From contig CP083650.1 of assembly GCA_020099315.1 (NCBI GenBank), positions 1-64,000 on the forward strand: a stretch of DNA of 64,000 bases, in the 5' to 3' direction. Under the pieces are notes generated by a model that made no database searches, was not told the origin of the DNA, and saw only the letters and a list, made by a program, of their open reading frames with translations. The position numbers and the translations under genes were made by a program. Below are positions 54,371 through 63,696 of this stretch, piece after piece. Position 1 is the first letter of the stretch; each line of letters opens with the position of its first letter. Source of the stretch: Citrobacter europaeus. GTDB taxonomy: Bacteria; Pseudomonadota; Gammaproteobacteria; Enterobacterales; Enterobacteriaceae.

Positions 54371-55318
54371 ATGAAAATGAAGAAAAGTCTCGTTGCCCTT
54401 TGTTTATCTGCAGGGTTATTTGCCAGCGCGCCTGGCATCAGCCTGGCCGATGTTAATATTGTTCCGCAGAACACCACCGCGGCCCCAACAATCCCCACTG
54501 CCGCGCTGCAACAGTTGACCTGGACGCCGGTTGATCAATCCAAAACCCAATCGACACAGCTTGCGACAGCGGGCCAGCGTCTTGATATCGCGGGTATTAC
54601 CGGCCCGGTCGCGGCCTATAGCGTGCCGGCGAACATTGGCGAACTGACCCTGACGCTGTCCAGTGAGGTCAACAAACAAACCAGCGTATTTGCGCCAAAC
54701 GTCTTAATTCTTGACCAAAACATGACGCCATCTGCGTTCTTCCCCAGCAGCTATTTCACCTACCAGGAGCCCGGCGTGATGAGTGCCGATCGCCTGGAAG
54801 GGGTCATGCGCCTGACGCCTGCGCTGGGCCAGCAAAAACTGTATGTTCTGGTCTTTACCACGGATAAAGATCTGCAACAGACCACGACTCTGCTTGACCC
54901 GGCAAAAGCCTATGCCAAGGGGGTAGGTAACGCGATTCCGGATATCCCTGACCCGATCGCTCGTCATACCACCGACGGCCTGCTGAAACTGAAAGTCAAA
55001 ACCAGCTCCTCCTCCAGCGTTCTGGTCGGGCCGCTGTTTGGCTCGTCCGGCCCTGGTCCTGTTACGGTTGGTAATACCGCCGCACCAGCGGTGGCTTATG
55101 CAGCTCCGGCAGCAGCAGTTGCCGCACCTGCGCCGCAGCCGGTGAAGAAAAGTGAGCCGATGCTGAACGACACGGAAAGCTATTTTAATCAGGGCATTAA
55201 GGATGCAGTTGCGAAAGGCGATGTCGATAAAGCGCTGAAGCTGCTTGATGAAGCTGAACGTCTGGGATCCAAATCTGCCCGATCCACCTTTATCAGCAGT
55301 GTAAAAGGCAAGGGGTAA
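54371..55318 (+). CDS. malM: Periplasmic maltose-regulon protein MalM
   Basis: A 315-residue exported protein of the mal regulon with unknown biochemical role. The signal peptide is MKMKKSLVALCLSAGLFASAPGISLA. The N-terminal domain (about 30-220) ends with a serine-rich stretch. An Ala/Pro/Val-rich linker follows at about 240-262, longer than in E. coli and accounting for the nine extra residues. The C-terminal helix pair (about 265-315) includes ALKLLDEAERLGSKSARSTF. GAGGTGATAAC precedes the ATG. Confidence 0.95.
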   Translation: MKMKKSLVALCLSAGLFASAPGISLADVNIVPQNTTAAPTIPTAALQQLTWTPVDQSKTQSTQLATAGQRLDIAGITGPVAAYSVPANIGELTLTLSSEVNKQTSVFAPNVLILDQNMTPSAFFPSSYFTYQEPGVMSADRLEGVMRLTPALGQQKLYVLVFTTDKDLQQTTTLLDPAKAYAKGVGNAIPDIPDPIARHTTDGLLKLKVKTSSSSSVLVGPLFGSSGPGPVTVGNTAAPAVAYAAPAAAVAAPAPQPVKKSEPMLNDTESYFNQGIKDAVAKGDVDKALKLLDEAERLGSKSARSTFISSVKGKG

Positions 55319-55351
55319 ACATCTCCCCACATTGTTGATTTTGCAACAACT

Positions 55352-55380
55352 GGTGCGTCTCCTGGCGCACCTTTTTTTAT
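55352..55380 (+). terminator. malK-lamB-malM terminator
   Basis: GGTGCG-tctcctg-gCGCACC followed by TTTTTTTAT, 34 bp after malM. Confidence 0.88.
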
Positions 55381-55498
55381 CCTTCGGTGCTAATTGTTAC
55401 ACTTATGTTGCCCTACCGATCACTTAATTGTGTTTGCTCACCCCGTAATGCCTTTTCTGCGATACAATGCCTTCAGGTTATAAATCGGAGAGTAAGGC

Positions 55499-55996
55499 AT
55501 GCCACACCCTGCGTTAACGCAACTGCGTGCGCTGCGTTATTTTGATGCGATCCCGGCGCTGGACGCCCAACTGCTCGACTGGTTGTTACTGGAAGATTCC
55601 ATGACTACACGTTTTGAGCAGCAGGGAAAACAGGTCACCGTCACGTTGATTCGCGAAGAATTCGTTGGGCAAAATGAGGTGTCTGAAGAGCTGCCGCTGC
55701 TGCCTGAAGAGCCCCGCTATTGGTTACGTGAAATCCTGTTATGCGCGGATGGTGAACCCTGGCTTGCCGGACGGACCGTAGTGCCTGAATCAACCTTGTG
55801 CGGTCCTGAACTGGCCTTACAAAACCTGGGGAAAACCCCGCTCGGACGCTACCTGTTTACGTCATCAACATTGACCCGAGATTTTATTGAGATTGGCCGC
55901 GATGCAGCGCTGTGGGGGCGTCGTTCCCGCCTGCGGCTGAGCGGTAAGCCGCTGATGCTTACCGAGCTTTTTCTGCCTGCATCGCCGTTGTACTGA
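55499..55996 (+). CDS. ubiC: Chorismate pyruvate-lyase
   Basis: Converts chorismate to 4-hydroxybenzoate and pyruvate, the first step of ubiquinone synthesis. The product is 165 residues. Active-site residues known from E. coli are placed in FVGQNEVSEELP, YWLREILLCADGEPWLAGRTVVPE (including the Arg near 77) and LGRYLF (about 114), with Glu near 156 in MLTELFLPASPLY. GGAGAGTAAGGC precedes the ATG. It is followed 13 bp later by ubiA. Confidence 0.96.
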   Translation: MPHPALTQLRALRYFDAIPALDAQLLDWLLLEDSMTTRFEQQGKQVTVTLIREEFVGQNEVSEELPLLPEEPRYWLREILLCADGEPWLAGRTVVPESTLCGPELALQNLGKTPLGRYLFTSSTLTRDFIEIGRDAALWGRRSRLRLSGKPLMLTELFLPASPLY

Positions 55997-56009
55997 GAGG
56001 AAGATAAAG

Positions 56010-56882
56010 ATGGAGTGGAGTCTGACGCAGAATAAGCTGTTGGCGTTTCACCGCTTGATGCGTACGGATAAGCCAATCGGCGCCTTACTACTGCTCTGGC
56101 CTACGCTGTGGGCATTGTGGGTGGCGACCCCGGGCATGCCGCAACTGTGGATCCTGGCGGTTTTTGTTGCCGGAGTATGGTTAATGCGCGCCGCCGGATG
56201 CGTGGTGAATGATTATGCCGACAGGAAATTTGACGGACACGTTAAACGCACCGCGAATCGACCGCTGCCGAGCGGGGCCGTAACCGAGAAAGAAGCCCGA
56301 ACGTTGTTCATCGTATTGGTGCTGCTGGCCTTCCTGCTGGTTTTAACACTCAACACGATGACCATATTGTTATCCGTTGCGGCGTTAGCATTGGCGTGGG
56401 TTTACCCCTTTATGAAGCGCTATACGCATCTGCCGCAGGTGGTGCTGGGGGCGGCGTTTGGCTGGTCGATCCCGATGGCGTTTGCCGCCGTGAGCGAATC
56501 CGTACCGCTGAGCTGCTGGCTGATGTTCCTCGCCAATATCCTCTGGGCAGTGGCCTATGATACGCAATATGCCATGGTTGACCGGGATGATGACCTGAAG
56601 ATAGGCATTAAATCGACCGCGATTCTGTTTGGTAAGAACGACAAGCTGATTATTGGTGTTTTGCAGGTTGGCGTGCTGGTGTTGATGGCGCTGGTGGGTT
56701 GGCTAAACGGGTTAGGGCTGGGTTATTACTGGTCTCTGCTGGTGGCGGGCGCGCTGTTTGTCTATCAGCAGAAACTGATCGTCAATCGCGAACGTGATGC
56801 CTGTTTTAAAGCGTTTATGAACAATAATTACGTCGGTCTGGTGTTGTTCTTAGGACTGGCGATGAGCTACTGGCATTTTTGA
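56010..56882 (+). CDS. ubiA: 4-hydroxybenzoate octaprenyltransferase
   Basis: Integral membrane prenyltransferase that attaches the octaprenyl chain to 4-hydroxybenzoate. The product is 290 residues with about nine spans. The two aspartate-rich motifs are NDYADRKFDGHVKRT (about 71-85) and YDTQYAMVDRDDDLKIGIKS (about 185-204), which bind Mg-diphosphate. It is the second gene of ubiCA and shares a bidirectional terminator with plsB. Confidence 0.97.
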   Translation: MEWSLTQNKLLAFHRLMRTDKPIGALLLLWPTLWALWVATPGMPQLWILAVFVAGVWLMRAAGCVVNDYADRKFDGHVKRTANRPLPSGAVTEKEARTLFIVLVLLAFLLVLTLNTMTILLSVAALALAWVYPFMKRYTHLPQVVLGAAFGWSIPMAFAAVSESVPLSCWLMFLANILWAVAYDTQYAMVDRDDDLKIGIKSTAILFGKNDKLIIGVLQVGVLVLMALVGWLNGLGLGYYWSLLVAGALFVYQQKLIVNRERDACFKAFMNNNYVGLVLFLGLAMSYWHF

Positions 56883-56903
56883 GTTTGGTCTAGTCTGCAA
56901 AAT

Positions 56904-56940
56904 AAAAAACCGGTCAGTTCATTCCGACCGGTTTTTTTAT
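56904..56940. terminator. Bidirectional terminator between ubiA and plsB
   Basis: AAAAAACCGGTC-agttcattcc-GACCGGTTTTTTT has A- and T-runs on the two sides and serves the convergent ubiCA and plsB transcripts. Confidence 0.92.
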
Positions 56941-56942
56941 GC

Positions 56943-59363
56943 TTACTCGCCTTGTGTAGCGCTCTCGATGGTCAGACGCACATCTGACGTGACCAGTTCG
57001 GCCAGCATCTGATAGATCTTCATCGTCTCTTCCGGTTCGGCATCTCCGGTGTCGCTGATGAATCCCTCGTCACGCAGCGTCAGCACCAGGGAGCTGAACA
57101 CGGCTTTATCGAAGAATTCCGGCGCGTTAATGCCGTGCAGCACGGAGAGGCGTTGCGCCACGGTGCGGCTCTCTTTCTCCAGCGTACCACGGTTGATCGA
57201 CGGATTGGCGCTCAGCAACCAGAAGGTAATGGCGTAGCGTTGCAACGTCTCGCGAGCGCCTGCCGCCAGCAGCTGTAGCGTACGGGAGCGGGCCGGATTG
57301 ATATGCAGTTCGTCATCGGTCAGGGTGATAAGTCCCTGGCGCTGCATTTCGCTGGCCAGTTCGTCAATCACTCCGGCAAGTTCATCACGCTCCCAGCGTA
57401 AGAACAGCTCCGCTTTCAGCATCGGATACAGCGCATCAATATGCTGCTGTAGCGCGGCGCGTGAAATACGACGATGCTGAGTCACGATGGCTGCCATCAA
57501 TGAAGGCAGAACCAGCATATGCGCAATGTTGTTGCGGTAGTAGGTCATCAATACCGCCTGCTCGCGCGGCAAAATGATGATGTCGCCGATGGTGTCTTTC
57601 TCGACCTCAAACTTGTTCATCTGCAAGGCGTGATCGATCAATTCACTGGCGCTCTGCGCAGGAACTGTAGCATCTGCCGCGTACGGCACATTGCGTAGCA
57701 GGCTGAGATAGCAGTCAAGCTGCTCGGTCAGCTGTTCACGGGTCAGAGAGCGCTGGCGGGAAGCCAGTAACGCAGTACAGCACAGGTTCATGGCGTTGGC
57801 CGCGCCTGCGTTGTTAATGCGCACCATTAGATCGGCGGCAATGTTATTCACCGTCGGCGTCAGCCAGGCCGGGCGGATAGACTCGATAGGATCAATCGAT
57901 TCACGCCACTCCGGCACGTGCTGGTTAAGGTAAGTCATCAACGGCATTGGTTCACCAAAGTTAACATAGCCCTGACCCAGATTACGCAGCTTGCTTAAGC
58001 CACGCAGCATTTGCGGCAGACTCTCTTTTTCTTTCGTCGCGCCACGCAGCTCTTTGGCGTAGGTGCCTACTTCCATTACGTGCTCATAGCCGATGTAGAT
58101 CGGTACGAGGGTAATCGGACGCGTTCCGCCGCGCAGCATCGCCTGAATAGTCATCGACAGCGTGCCGGTTTTCGGGTCGAGCAAACGACCGGTACGTGAA
58201 CGGCCACCTTCGACAAAATACTCAACCGAGTAGCCGCGGCTGAACAGTTCGCCCAGGTATTCGCGGAAAACGGTGGAATAGAGCTTGTTACCCTTGAAGG
58301 TACGACGAATAAAGAATGCGCCCAGACGGCGGAAAATCGGACCCGCTGGCCAGAAGTTCAGGTTGATACCGGCAGCGATGTGCGGCGGAACCAGACCCTG
58401 GTGGTACAGAACGTACGACAGCAGCATATAGTCCATATGGCTGCGGTGGCACGGGACATACACGATTTCGTGCCCATCGTGCGCCAGTTGACGGACACGC
58501 TCCGCATTGTGAACGTTAATCCCCTGATACAGCCGGTTCCAGGTAAAGCCCAGAATACGGTCGGTCAGACGGATCATCTCGTAGGAGAAGTTGGCGGCAA
58601 TCTCTTCCATCAGCGCAATGGCGTTTTGCTGCGCTTTTTCGTGGGAGATTTTTTTACTGCGCGCTTCGTCTTCTACCGCGCGAGCGATAGCTTTTGAGGC
58701 CAGCAGCTTATTAAACAGGTCCTGGCGGGCAGGGAGGCGCGGGCCAACTGCGGCCAGACGCTGACGAGCAAAGTGCATGCGCGCCACGCGAGCCAGCTTC
58801 TGAGCAATGATCTTATCCGTACCGTGTTCATCCGCCATGCGACGCAAGGAGACTGACGGGGAGAAGCGGACAAAACTGTCGCGTCCCAGCCAGGACACAG
58901 CAAAGAATTTCTGTACACCGTTCAGCATGCGCAGCGGCGGATTGACTTCGCCTTTTTCACGCCCTGGCGCACGGCCAAACATCACCGAAACCGGCACCAT
59001 CTGCACATCCAGGTCTGGATTGCTGCGATGCAGATCGAGATAGTTATGGAACAGCTTGATGGACTCTTCTTTCGGCGTGTAATAGGTGAACACACGCGGG
59101 CCGCCGTGAATAAACACGTAGCGCGGCAGCAGAGTTCCGTCTATCTCCAGCGGTTCCAGGGGATCGGGGAGATCGTGCACCAGACATTGGGCACGCAGCG
59201 TCAGCAAGTCTGCTTTTGAATTGTACGGTAAGACGTACATAATGGGACGAGAAGTATCGAGTCCCAATTCCGGGGCAGGTTCTGCCGGAATAGACTTGCT
59301 TTTTACCAGGACGCTTAATGGTAAATTCAGTAATTTGTAGTAAATTCGTGGCCAGCCGGACAT
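56943..59363 (-). CDS. plsB: Glycerol-3-phosphate acyltransferase
   Basis: Inner-membrane-associated enzyme that acylates sn-glycerol 3-phosphate at position 1, starting phospholipid synthesis. The product is 806 residues, one fewer than E. coli. The acyltransferase block I is CHRSHMDYMLLSY (about 305, HX4D), block II GAFFIRRTFKGN, block III VEYFVEGGRSRTGRLLDPKTG (about 382) and block IV ITLVPIYIGYEHVMEVG (about 418). Both terminal regions are conserved. It is divergent from dgkA, another phospholipid-cycle gene. Confidence 0.97.
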   Translation of the reverse strand: MSGWPRIYYKLLNLPLSVLVKSKSIPAEPAPELGLDTSRPIMYVLPYNSKADLLTLRAQCLVHDLPDPLEPLEIDGTLLPRYVFIHGGPRVFTYYTPKEESIKLFHNYLDLHRSNPDLDVQMVPVSVMFGRAPGREKGEVNPPLRMLNGVQKFFAVSWLGRDSFVRFSPSVSLRRMADEHGTDKIIAQKLARVARMHFARQRLAAVGPRLPARQDLFNKLLASKAIARAVEDEARSKKISHEKAQQNAIALMEEIAANFSYEMIRLTDRILGFTWNRLYQGINVHNAERVRQLAHDGHEIVYVPCHRSHMDYMLLSYVLYHQGLVPPHIAAGINLNFWPAGPIFRRLGAFFIRRTFKGNKLYSTVFREYLGELFSRGYSVEYFVEGGRSRTGRLLDPKTGTLSMTIQAMLRGGTRPITLVPIYIGYEHVMEVGTYAKELRGATKEKESLPQMLRGLSKLRNLGQGYVNFGEPMPLMTYLNQHVPEWRESIDPIESIRPAWLTPTVNNIAADLMVRINNAGAANAMNLCCTALLASRQRSLTREQLTEQLDCYLSLLRNVPYAADATVPAQSASELIDHALQMNKFEVEKDTIGDIIILPREQAVLMTYYRNNIAHMLVLPSLMAAIVTQHRRISRAALQQHIDALYPMLKAELFLRWERDELAGVIDELASEMQRQGLITLTDDELHINPARSRTLQLLAAGARETLQRYAITFWLLSANPSINRGTLEKESRTVAQRLSVLHGINAPEFFDKAVFSSLVLTLRDEGFISDTGDAEPEETMKIYQMLAELVTSDVRLTIESATQGE

Positions 59364-59534
59364 AAACGATGTAAAGCCTCTGGTTAATAATGCAAATGCG
59401 CTGCAAGGATATCAGAAAGTTTAGTTAATTTCTGTGGTATCCCGTCATACTTCGCGCTGCTTTGCCACACCCTGAAACAAACGGGGTAACGTTACAATGA
59501 CATTGACGCTAATAATGTAAAAAGGTTCTTTTTG

Positions 59535-59903
59535 ATGGCCAATAATACCACTGGATTCACCCGAATTATCAAAGCTGCAGGCTATTCCTGGAAAGGTTTT
59601 CGCGCCGCATGGATCAATGAGGCGGCATTCCGTCAGGAAAGCGTTGCCGTCCTGTTGGGCGTAGCCATCGCCTGCTGGCTGGACGTCGATGCGATTACCC
59701 GCGTGCTGTTGATTGGGTCCGTGATGCTGGTGATGATCGTTGAAATCCTCAACAGTGCGATTGAGGCGGTGGTTGACCGTATTGGCTCTGAGTATCACGA
59801 ACTTTCCGGTCGGGCAAAAGATATGGGGTCGGCGGCGGTATTGCTGTCTATTTTTGTCGCTCTGATCACCTGGGGCATCCTGTTGTGGTCGCATTTGCGA
59901 TAA
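59535..59903 (+). CDS. dgkA: Diacylglycerol kinase DgkA
   Basis: A 122-residue trimeric integral-membrane kinase that recycles diacylglycerol to phosphatidate. The start ATG 59535 gives MANNTTGFTRII; the in-frame TTG upstream is ignored. Three spans lie at about 30-48, 50-70 and 97-118. The catalytic stretch is EILNSAIEAVVDRIGSEYHELSGRAKDMGSAAV (about 69-101), with Glu69, Asn72, Glu76 and Lys94. Confidence 0.97.
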   Translation: MANNTTGFTRIIKAAGYSWKGFRAAWINEAAFRQESVAVLLGVAIACWLDVDAITRVLLIGSVMLVMIVEILNSAIEAVVDRIGSEYHELSGRAKDMGSAAVLLSIFVALITWGILLWSHLR

Positions 59904-59967
59904 AGATTCCACAACTGCATAAATCTCCTGTTTTTTGTGCAGTTTGCGGTTCCAAAATCACCTTTAG

Positions 59968-60004
59968 CTGTATATACTCACAGCATAACTGTATATACAC
60001 CCAG
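59968..60004 (+). promoter_or_regulatory. Two LexA (SOS) boxes upstream of lexA
   Basis: CTGTATATACTCACAG (59968-59983) and CTGTATATACACCCAG (59989-60004) both fit CTG-N10-CAG. They are 21 bp apart, the E. coli spacing, and end 8 bp before the lexA start. Confidence 0.97.
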
Positions 60005-60012
60005 GGGGCGGA

Positions 60013-60621
60013 ATGAAAGCGTTAACGGCCAGGCAGCAAGAGGTGTTTGATCTCATTAGGGATCACATCAGCCAGACAGGTATGCCACCGACGCGTGCGG
60101 AGATCGCGCAGCGTTTGGGGTTCCGTTCCCCAAACGCTGCTGAAGAACATCTGAAAGCGCTGGCGCGTAAAGGGGTGCTGGAAATTGTATCCGGTGCATC
60201 GCGCGGTATTCGACTGCTGCAGGAAGAAGAAGAAGGGTTACCGCTTGTTGGGCGTGTGGCTGCAGGTGAGCCACTGCTGGCGCAGCAGCACATCGAAGGC
60301 CACTACCAGGTCGATCCTTCACTGTTCAAACCGAACGCCGATTTTCTGCTGCGCGTTAGTGGTATGTCGATGAAAGATATCGGTATTATGGACGGTGATT
60401 TACTCGCTGTGCATAAAACACAGGACGTGCGTAACGGTCAGGTCGTTGTTGCCCGTATCGATGACGAAGTCACCGTTAAGCGCCTGAAAAAACAGGGCAA
60501 CAAGGTTGAACTCTTGCCAGAAAATAGCGAATTTAAACCCATCGTTGTCGACCTGCGTGAGCAAAACTTCACTATCGAAGGACTGGCGGTAGGCGTTATT
60601 CGTAACGGTGAATGGCTGTAA
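60013..60621 (+). CDS. lexA: LexA repressor, SOS regulator
   Basis: A 202-residue repressor of the SOS regulon that self-cleaves when RecA filaments form. The winged HTH lies in the first 70 residues (PPTRAEIAQRLGFRSPNAAEEHLKAL). The cleavage site is Ala84-Gly85 in VAAGEPLL, and the catalytic pair is Ser119 in RVSGMSMKD and Lys156 in VTVKRLKK. It heads the lexA-dinF operon and is autoregulated through two SOS boxes. Confidence 0.98.
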   Translation: MKALTARQQEVFDLIRDHISQTGMPPTRAEIAQRLGFRSPNAAEEHLKALARKGVLEIVSGASRGIRLLQEEEEGLPLVGRVAAGEPLLAQQHIEGHYQVDPSLFKPNADFLLRVSGMSMKDIGIMDGDLLAVHKTQDVRNGQVVVARIDDEVTVKRLKKQGNKVELLPENSEFKPIVVDLREQNFTIEGLAVGVIRNGEWL

Positions 60622-60632
60622 TTTTCTGTTAA

Positions 60633-60710
60633 TGCCCTGTAGGCCGGATAAGACGTTTATGTCGCCATCCGGCAACGTGCCCGATGGCGCTGCGCTTGTC
60701 GGGCATGGAC
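60633..60710. repeat. BIME between lexA and dinF
   Basis: Two inverted REP units: TGTAGGCCGGATAAGAC with GTCGCCATCCGGCA, and GCCCGATGGCGCTGCGCTTGTCGGGC. The element lies inside the lexA-dinF operon and may lower dinF expression. Confidence 0.9.
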
Positions 60711-60753
60711 AACATTTTTTTCAGTACCTCTAACTTCTTCCAGGCTCTCCTGT

Positions 60754-62073
60754 ATGCCTTTCTTTACCTCTTCTGATAAAGCACTCTGGCACCTCGCCTT
60801 ACCGATGATCTTTTCCAATATCACCGTTCCCCTGCTGGGACTGGTGGATACCGCTGTGATTGGTCATCTGGATAGCCCAGTCTATCTTGGCGGCGTTGCG
60901 GTTGGCGCCACGGCGACCAGTTTTCTCTTTATGTTGCTGCTTTTCCTGCGCATGAGTACCACAGGTCTTACCGCGCAGGCATTTGGCGCGAAAAATCCGC
61001 AGGCGCTGGCGCGCGCGCTGGTGCAGCCGCTAATGCTGGCGCTGGGAGCGGGGCTGCTTATCGCACTGTTTCGTACACCGATTATCGATCTGGCTCTGCA
61101 TATTGTCGGGGGAAGTGAAGCGGTACTGGAGCAGGCCCGACGTTTCCTGGAAATTCGCTGGTTAAGCGCACCCGCGTCTCTGGCGAATCTGGTGCTGCTC
61201 GGCTGGCTGCTTGGCGTTCAGTATGCGCGTGCGCCGGTTATCCTGTTGATTGTCGGTAATATTCTCAACATCGTACTCGATTTATGGCTGGTGATGGGCC
61301 TGCATATGAACGTGCAGGGAGCGGCGCTGGCGACGGTGATTGCCGAATATGCCACCCTGCTGATTGGCCTGATGATGGTACGTAAAGTCCTGCATATACG
61401 TGGCATTTCACTGGCAATGCTGAAGCAGGCGTGGCGTGGCAACTTCCGTCGTTTGTTGGCGCTCAACCGCGACATCATGCTGCGCTCGCTGCTGCTACAA
61501 CTCTGTTTTGGCGCTATCACGGTGCTGGGTGCGCGTCTGGGAGGCGATATCATTGCGGTTAATGCCGTTCTGATGACCTTGCTGACTTTTACCGCCTACG
61601 CGCTGGACGGATTTGCCTATGCCGTGGAAGCGCATTCGGGTCAGGCCTATGGGGCGCGAGATGGTAGCCAGTTGCTGGACGTCTGGCGGGCGGCCTGTCG
61701 ACAGTCCGGTATTGTGGCTATTTTGTTTTCGCTGGTTTATGCCCTGTTTGGCGAGCAGATTGTGGCGCTGCTGACCTCGCTGCCGCAGATCCAACTGCTG
61801 GCCGATCGCTATCTCTTCTGGCAGGTGGTTTTGCCGCTGGTGGGGGTGTGGTGTTATCTGCTCGACGGGATGTTTATTGGCGCGACGCGGGCTGCAGAAA
61901 TGCGTAACAGTATGGCCGTTGCCGCAGTGGGATTCGCATTAACGCTGCTCGCTTTACCGTGGCTTGGAAATCATGGTTTGTGGCTGGCATTAAGCGTTTT
62001 CCTCACGTTGCGTGGGCTTTCACTGGCCATTATCTGGCGACGCCACTGGCGTAATGGAACCTGGTTCGCCTGA
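60754..62073 (+). CDS. dinF: MATE-family efflux protein DinF
   Basis: DNA-damage-inducible inner-membrane transporter of the MATE family with 12 predicted spans in two homologous halves; H+-coupled export of toxic or bile-type compounds has been reported for E. coli DinF. The product is 439 residues. The N-terminal half begins LWHLALPMIFSNITVPLLGLVDTAVIGHL (first span, with Asp32), and the second half has LNRDIMLRSLLLQLCFGAITVLGAR. It is the second gene of the SOS operon. Confidence 0.95.
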   Translation: MPFFTSSDKALWHLALPMIFSNITVPLLGLVDTAVIGHLDSPVYLGGVAVGATATSFLFMLLLFLRMSTTGLTAQAFGAKNPQALARALVQPLMLALGAGLLIALFRTPIIDLALHIVGGSEAVLEQARRFLEIRWLSAPASLANLVLLGWLLGVQYARAPVILLIVGNILNIVLDLWLVMGLHMNVQGAALATVIAEYATLLIGLMMVRKVLHIRGISLAMLKQAWRGNFRRLLALNRDIMLRSLLLQLCFGAITVLGARLGGDIIAVNAVLMTLLTFTAYALDGFAYAVEAHSGQAYGARDGSQLLDVWRAACRQSGIVAILFSLVYALFGEQIVALLTSLPQIQLLADRYLFWQVVLPLVGVWCYLLDGMFIGATRAAEMRNSMAVAAVGFALTLLALPWLGNHGLWLALSVFLTLRGLSLAIIWRRHWRNGTWFA

Positions 62074-62209
62074 GCAGGATGGTTAAAAATTCCGAATAGT
62101 AAATAAAACCCAGAATCCCTGACTACACTTATTCTCACGTCCAGCAAAAACAGCATGTGTCTGGACATGGCACTCTCGCTATTCACAACCTAACGATGAG
62201 GACTTGATG

Positions 62210-62419
62210 ATGAATAAAGACGAAGTCGGCGGCAACTGGAAGCAGTTTAAAGGTAAAGTGAAAGAGCAATGGGGCAAACTGACCGATGATGATATGACGG
62301 TCATTGAAGGTAAACGTGACCAACTGGTCGGTAAAGTCCAGGAGCGTTACGGTTACGCGAAAGATCAGGCGGAAAAAGAAGTTAATGATTGGGAAAAACG
62401 TAATGATTACCGCTGGTAA
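62210..62419 (+). CDS. yjbJ: CsbD-like stress protein YjbJ
   Basis: A 69-residue hydrophilic CsbD-family protein, abundant in stationary phase in E. coli; its function is unknown. The core is GGNWKQFKGKVKEQWGKLTDDD and DQLVGKVQERYGYAKDQAEKEV, the duplicated W/Y-K helices of the family. The third of three in-frame start codons is chosen (MNKDEV); GAGGA lies eight bases ahead of the second. Confidence 0.94.
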   Translation: MNKDEVGGNWKQFKGKVKEQWGKLTDDDMTVIEGKRDQLVGKVQERYGYAKDQAEKEVNDWEKRNDYRW

Positions 62420-62467
62420 TTAACCCCTCCCTCCTGAGAGTACAAGGATGTACGCTCTCCTCCTTAT

Positions 62468-62986
62468 CTAGCGCCCAACTTTCTTCTTCACCTGAATCGT
62501 ATGGTCATGCTGGCATTCGCCAGGATGACGGCATGACTCAACCTCCACACAGGCCGGGCACAGCCCGTGGGCTTCAATAACGTTATGCCGCAGGGCAAAG
62601 CCCATTTTTGCCGCCAGCGTATGCATGATGTCTTCCACGCCTTCCGCACACTCTTCTTTTACCACGCCACAGCGATCGCAAATGAACATTGCGGAACTGT
62701 GGGTTGGCTGATCGAACAGGTGGCAAAGCACATAGCTGTTGGTGGATTCCACCTTATGCACAAACCCTTGTTCCAGCAGAAAGTCGAGCGCACGATACAC
62801 GGTCGGCGGTTTCGCCTGTGGCTCGGTTTCCCGCAGCAGGTCAAGCAGGTCATAGGCGCTAATTGCGCCTTCCTGCAGGCTCATCAGGCGCAGCACTTCG
62901 AGGCGTTGTGGCGTAAGTCGCACGTTGCGTTGCGCACAGAGTTTTTCAGCTTGAGCCAATAACTCCTGCGTAGTGGTTTTGTCCAT
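62468..62986 (-). CDS. zur: Zinc uptake regulator Zur
   Basis: Fur-family zinc-responsive repressor of zinc import genes. The product is 172 residues. The winged helix includes VRLTPQRLEVLRLMSLQEGAISAYDLLDLL...KPPTVYRALDFL. The structural zinc cysteines are Cys103, Cys106, Cys143 and Cys146 (ICDRCG, LCPACVE). The regulatory site uses residues such as Cys88 and His96. The histidine-containing tail CRHPGECQHDHTIQ is conserved. It is divergent from a cupin gene. Confidence 0.96.
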   Translation of the reverse strand: MDKTTTQELLAQAEKLCAQRNVRLTPQRLEVLRLMSLQEGAISAYDLLDLLRETEPQAKPPTVYRALDFLLEQGFVHKVESTNSYVLCHLFDQPTHSSAMFICDRCGVVKEECAEGVEDIMHTLAAKMGFALRHNVIEAHGLCPACVEVESCRHPGECQHDHTIQVKKKVGR

Positions 62987-63101
62987 TTGGCGCCTCGATT
63001 TGCGTGGAAGGTTAATCCCTTACTTTAACATGTTCTGCTTAAAACGCCGAGATCCACCGTGGTGTGCTATACCTGACGCATCGCAATACTGGAAAATAAA
63101 C

Positions 63102-63590
63102 ATGAAAAGACCCGATTGTATTCGCCACTGGCGAGAAGTTGAGGGGGCTGATGACGCCACTTATCCCGACAGCAATGAGTTGTTTTCGATTGGCGCGCCG
63201 CTTGCCCGCAAGCTCGGGTTAGGGCGGCTCGGTATTCATCATGAACGCCTGCCGCCGGGGCGGCGCACGTCGTACCCGCACGCTGAAAGCGATGAGGAAG
63301 AGTTTATCTATGTGCTGGAAGGATATCCTGAGGCCTGGATTAACGGTTATTTATGGAAGCTGGAACCGGGCGACAGCGTTGGTTTCCCGGCGGGCACCGG
63401 CGTGTGTCACACCTTTATCAATAACACCAGTGAAGAGGTGCGTCTGCTGGTCGTAGGTGAAGCGAATAAAAAACATAACCGCATATATTACCCGCTTAAC
63501 CCTGTCTATGCGGCTACGCGCGAGGATCGCTGGGTCGACCATCCGCCGCAGTTTTTTGGCTCTCATGACGGAAAACCCGGGCGTAAATAG
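63102..63590 (+). CDS. Cupin-domain protein of unknown function
   Basis: A 162-residue single-domain cupin. Motif 1 is HERLPPGRRTSYPHAESDEEEFIYVLEG (about 47-74) and motif 2 is PGDSVGFPAGTGVCHTFIN (about 88-106), with metal-binding His, Glu and His in place. The C-terminal YPLNPVY and W-D-HPPQFFG segments are conserved in this enterobacterial group. The start MKRPDCIRHW follows TACTGGAAAAT. It has no E. coli K-12 counterpart at this place, between zur and dusA. The function could be isomerisation or dioxygenation of a small sugar or amino acid, but this is not known. Confidence 0.85.
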   Translation: MKRPDCIRHWREVEGADDATYPDSNELFSIGAPLARKLGLGRLGIHHERLPPGRRTSYPHAESDEEEFIYVLEGYPEAWINGYLWKLEPGDSVGFPAGTGVCHTFINNTSEEVRLLVVGEANKKHNRIYYPLNPVYAATREDRWVDHPPQFFGSHDGKPGRK

Positions 63591-63696
63591 CGCGCGTGGG
63601 GGCTACGGAGGGATAACCGCGAGGATGTGGCTCACTATCGTAACGGTCTATGCTATAGTAGCGCCCCTTTTTTAACCGGATGCTTGAATATTCGCC

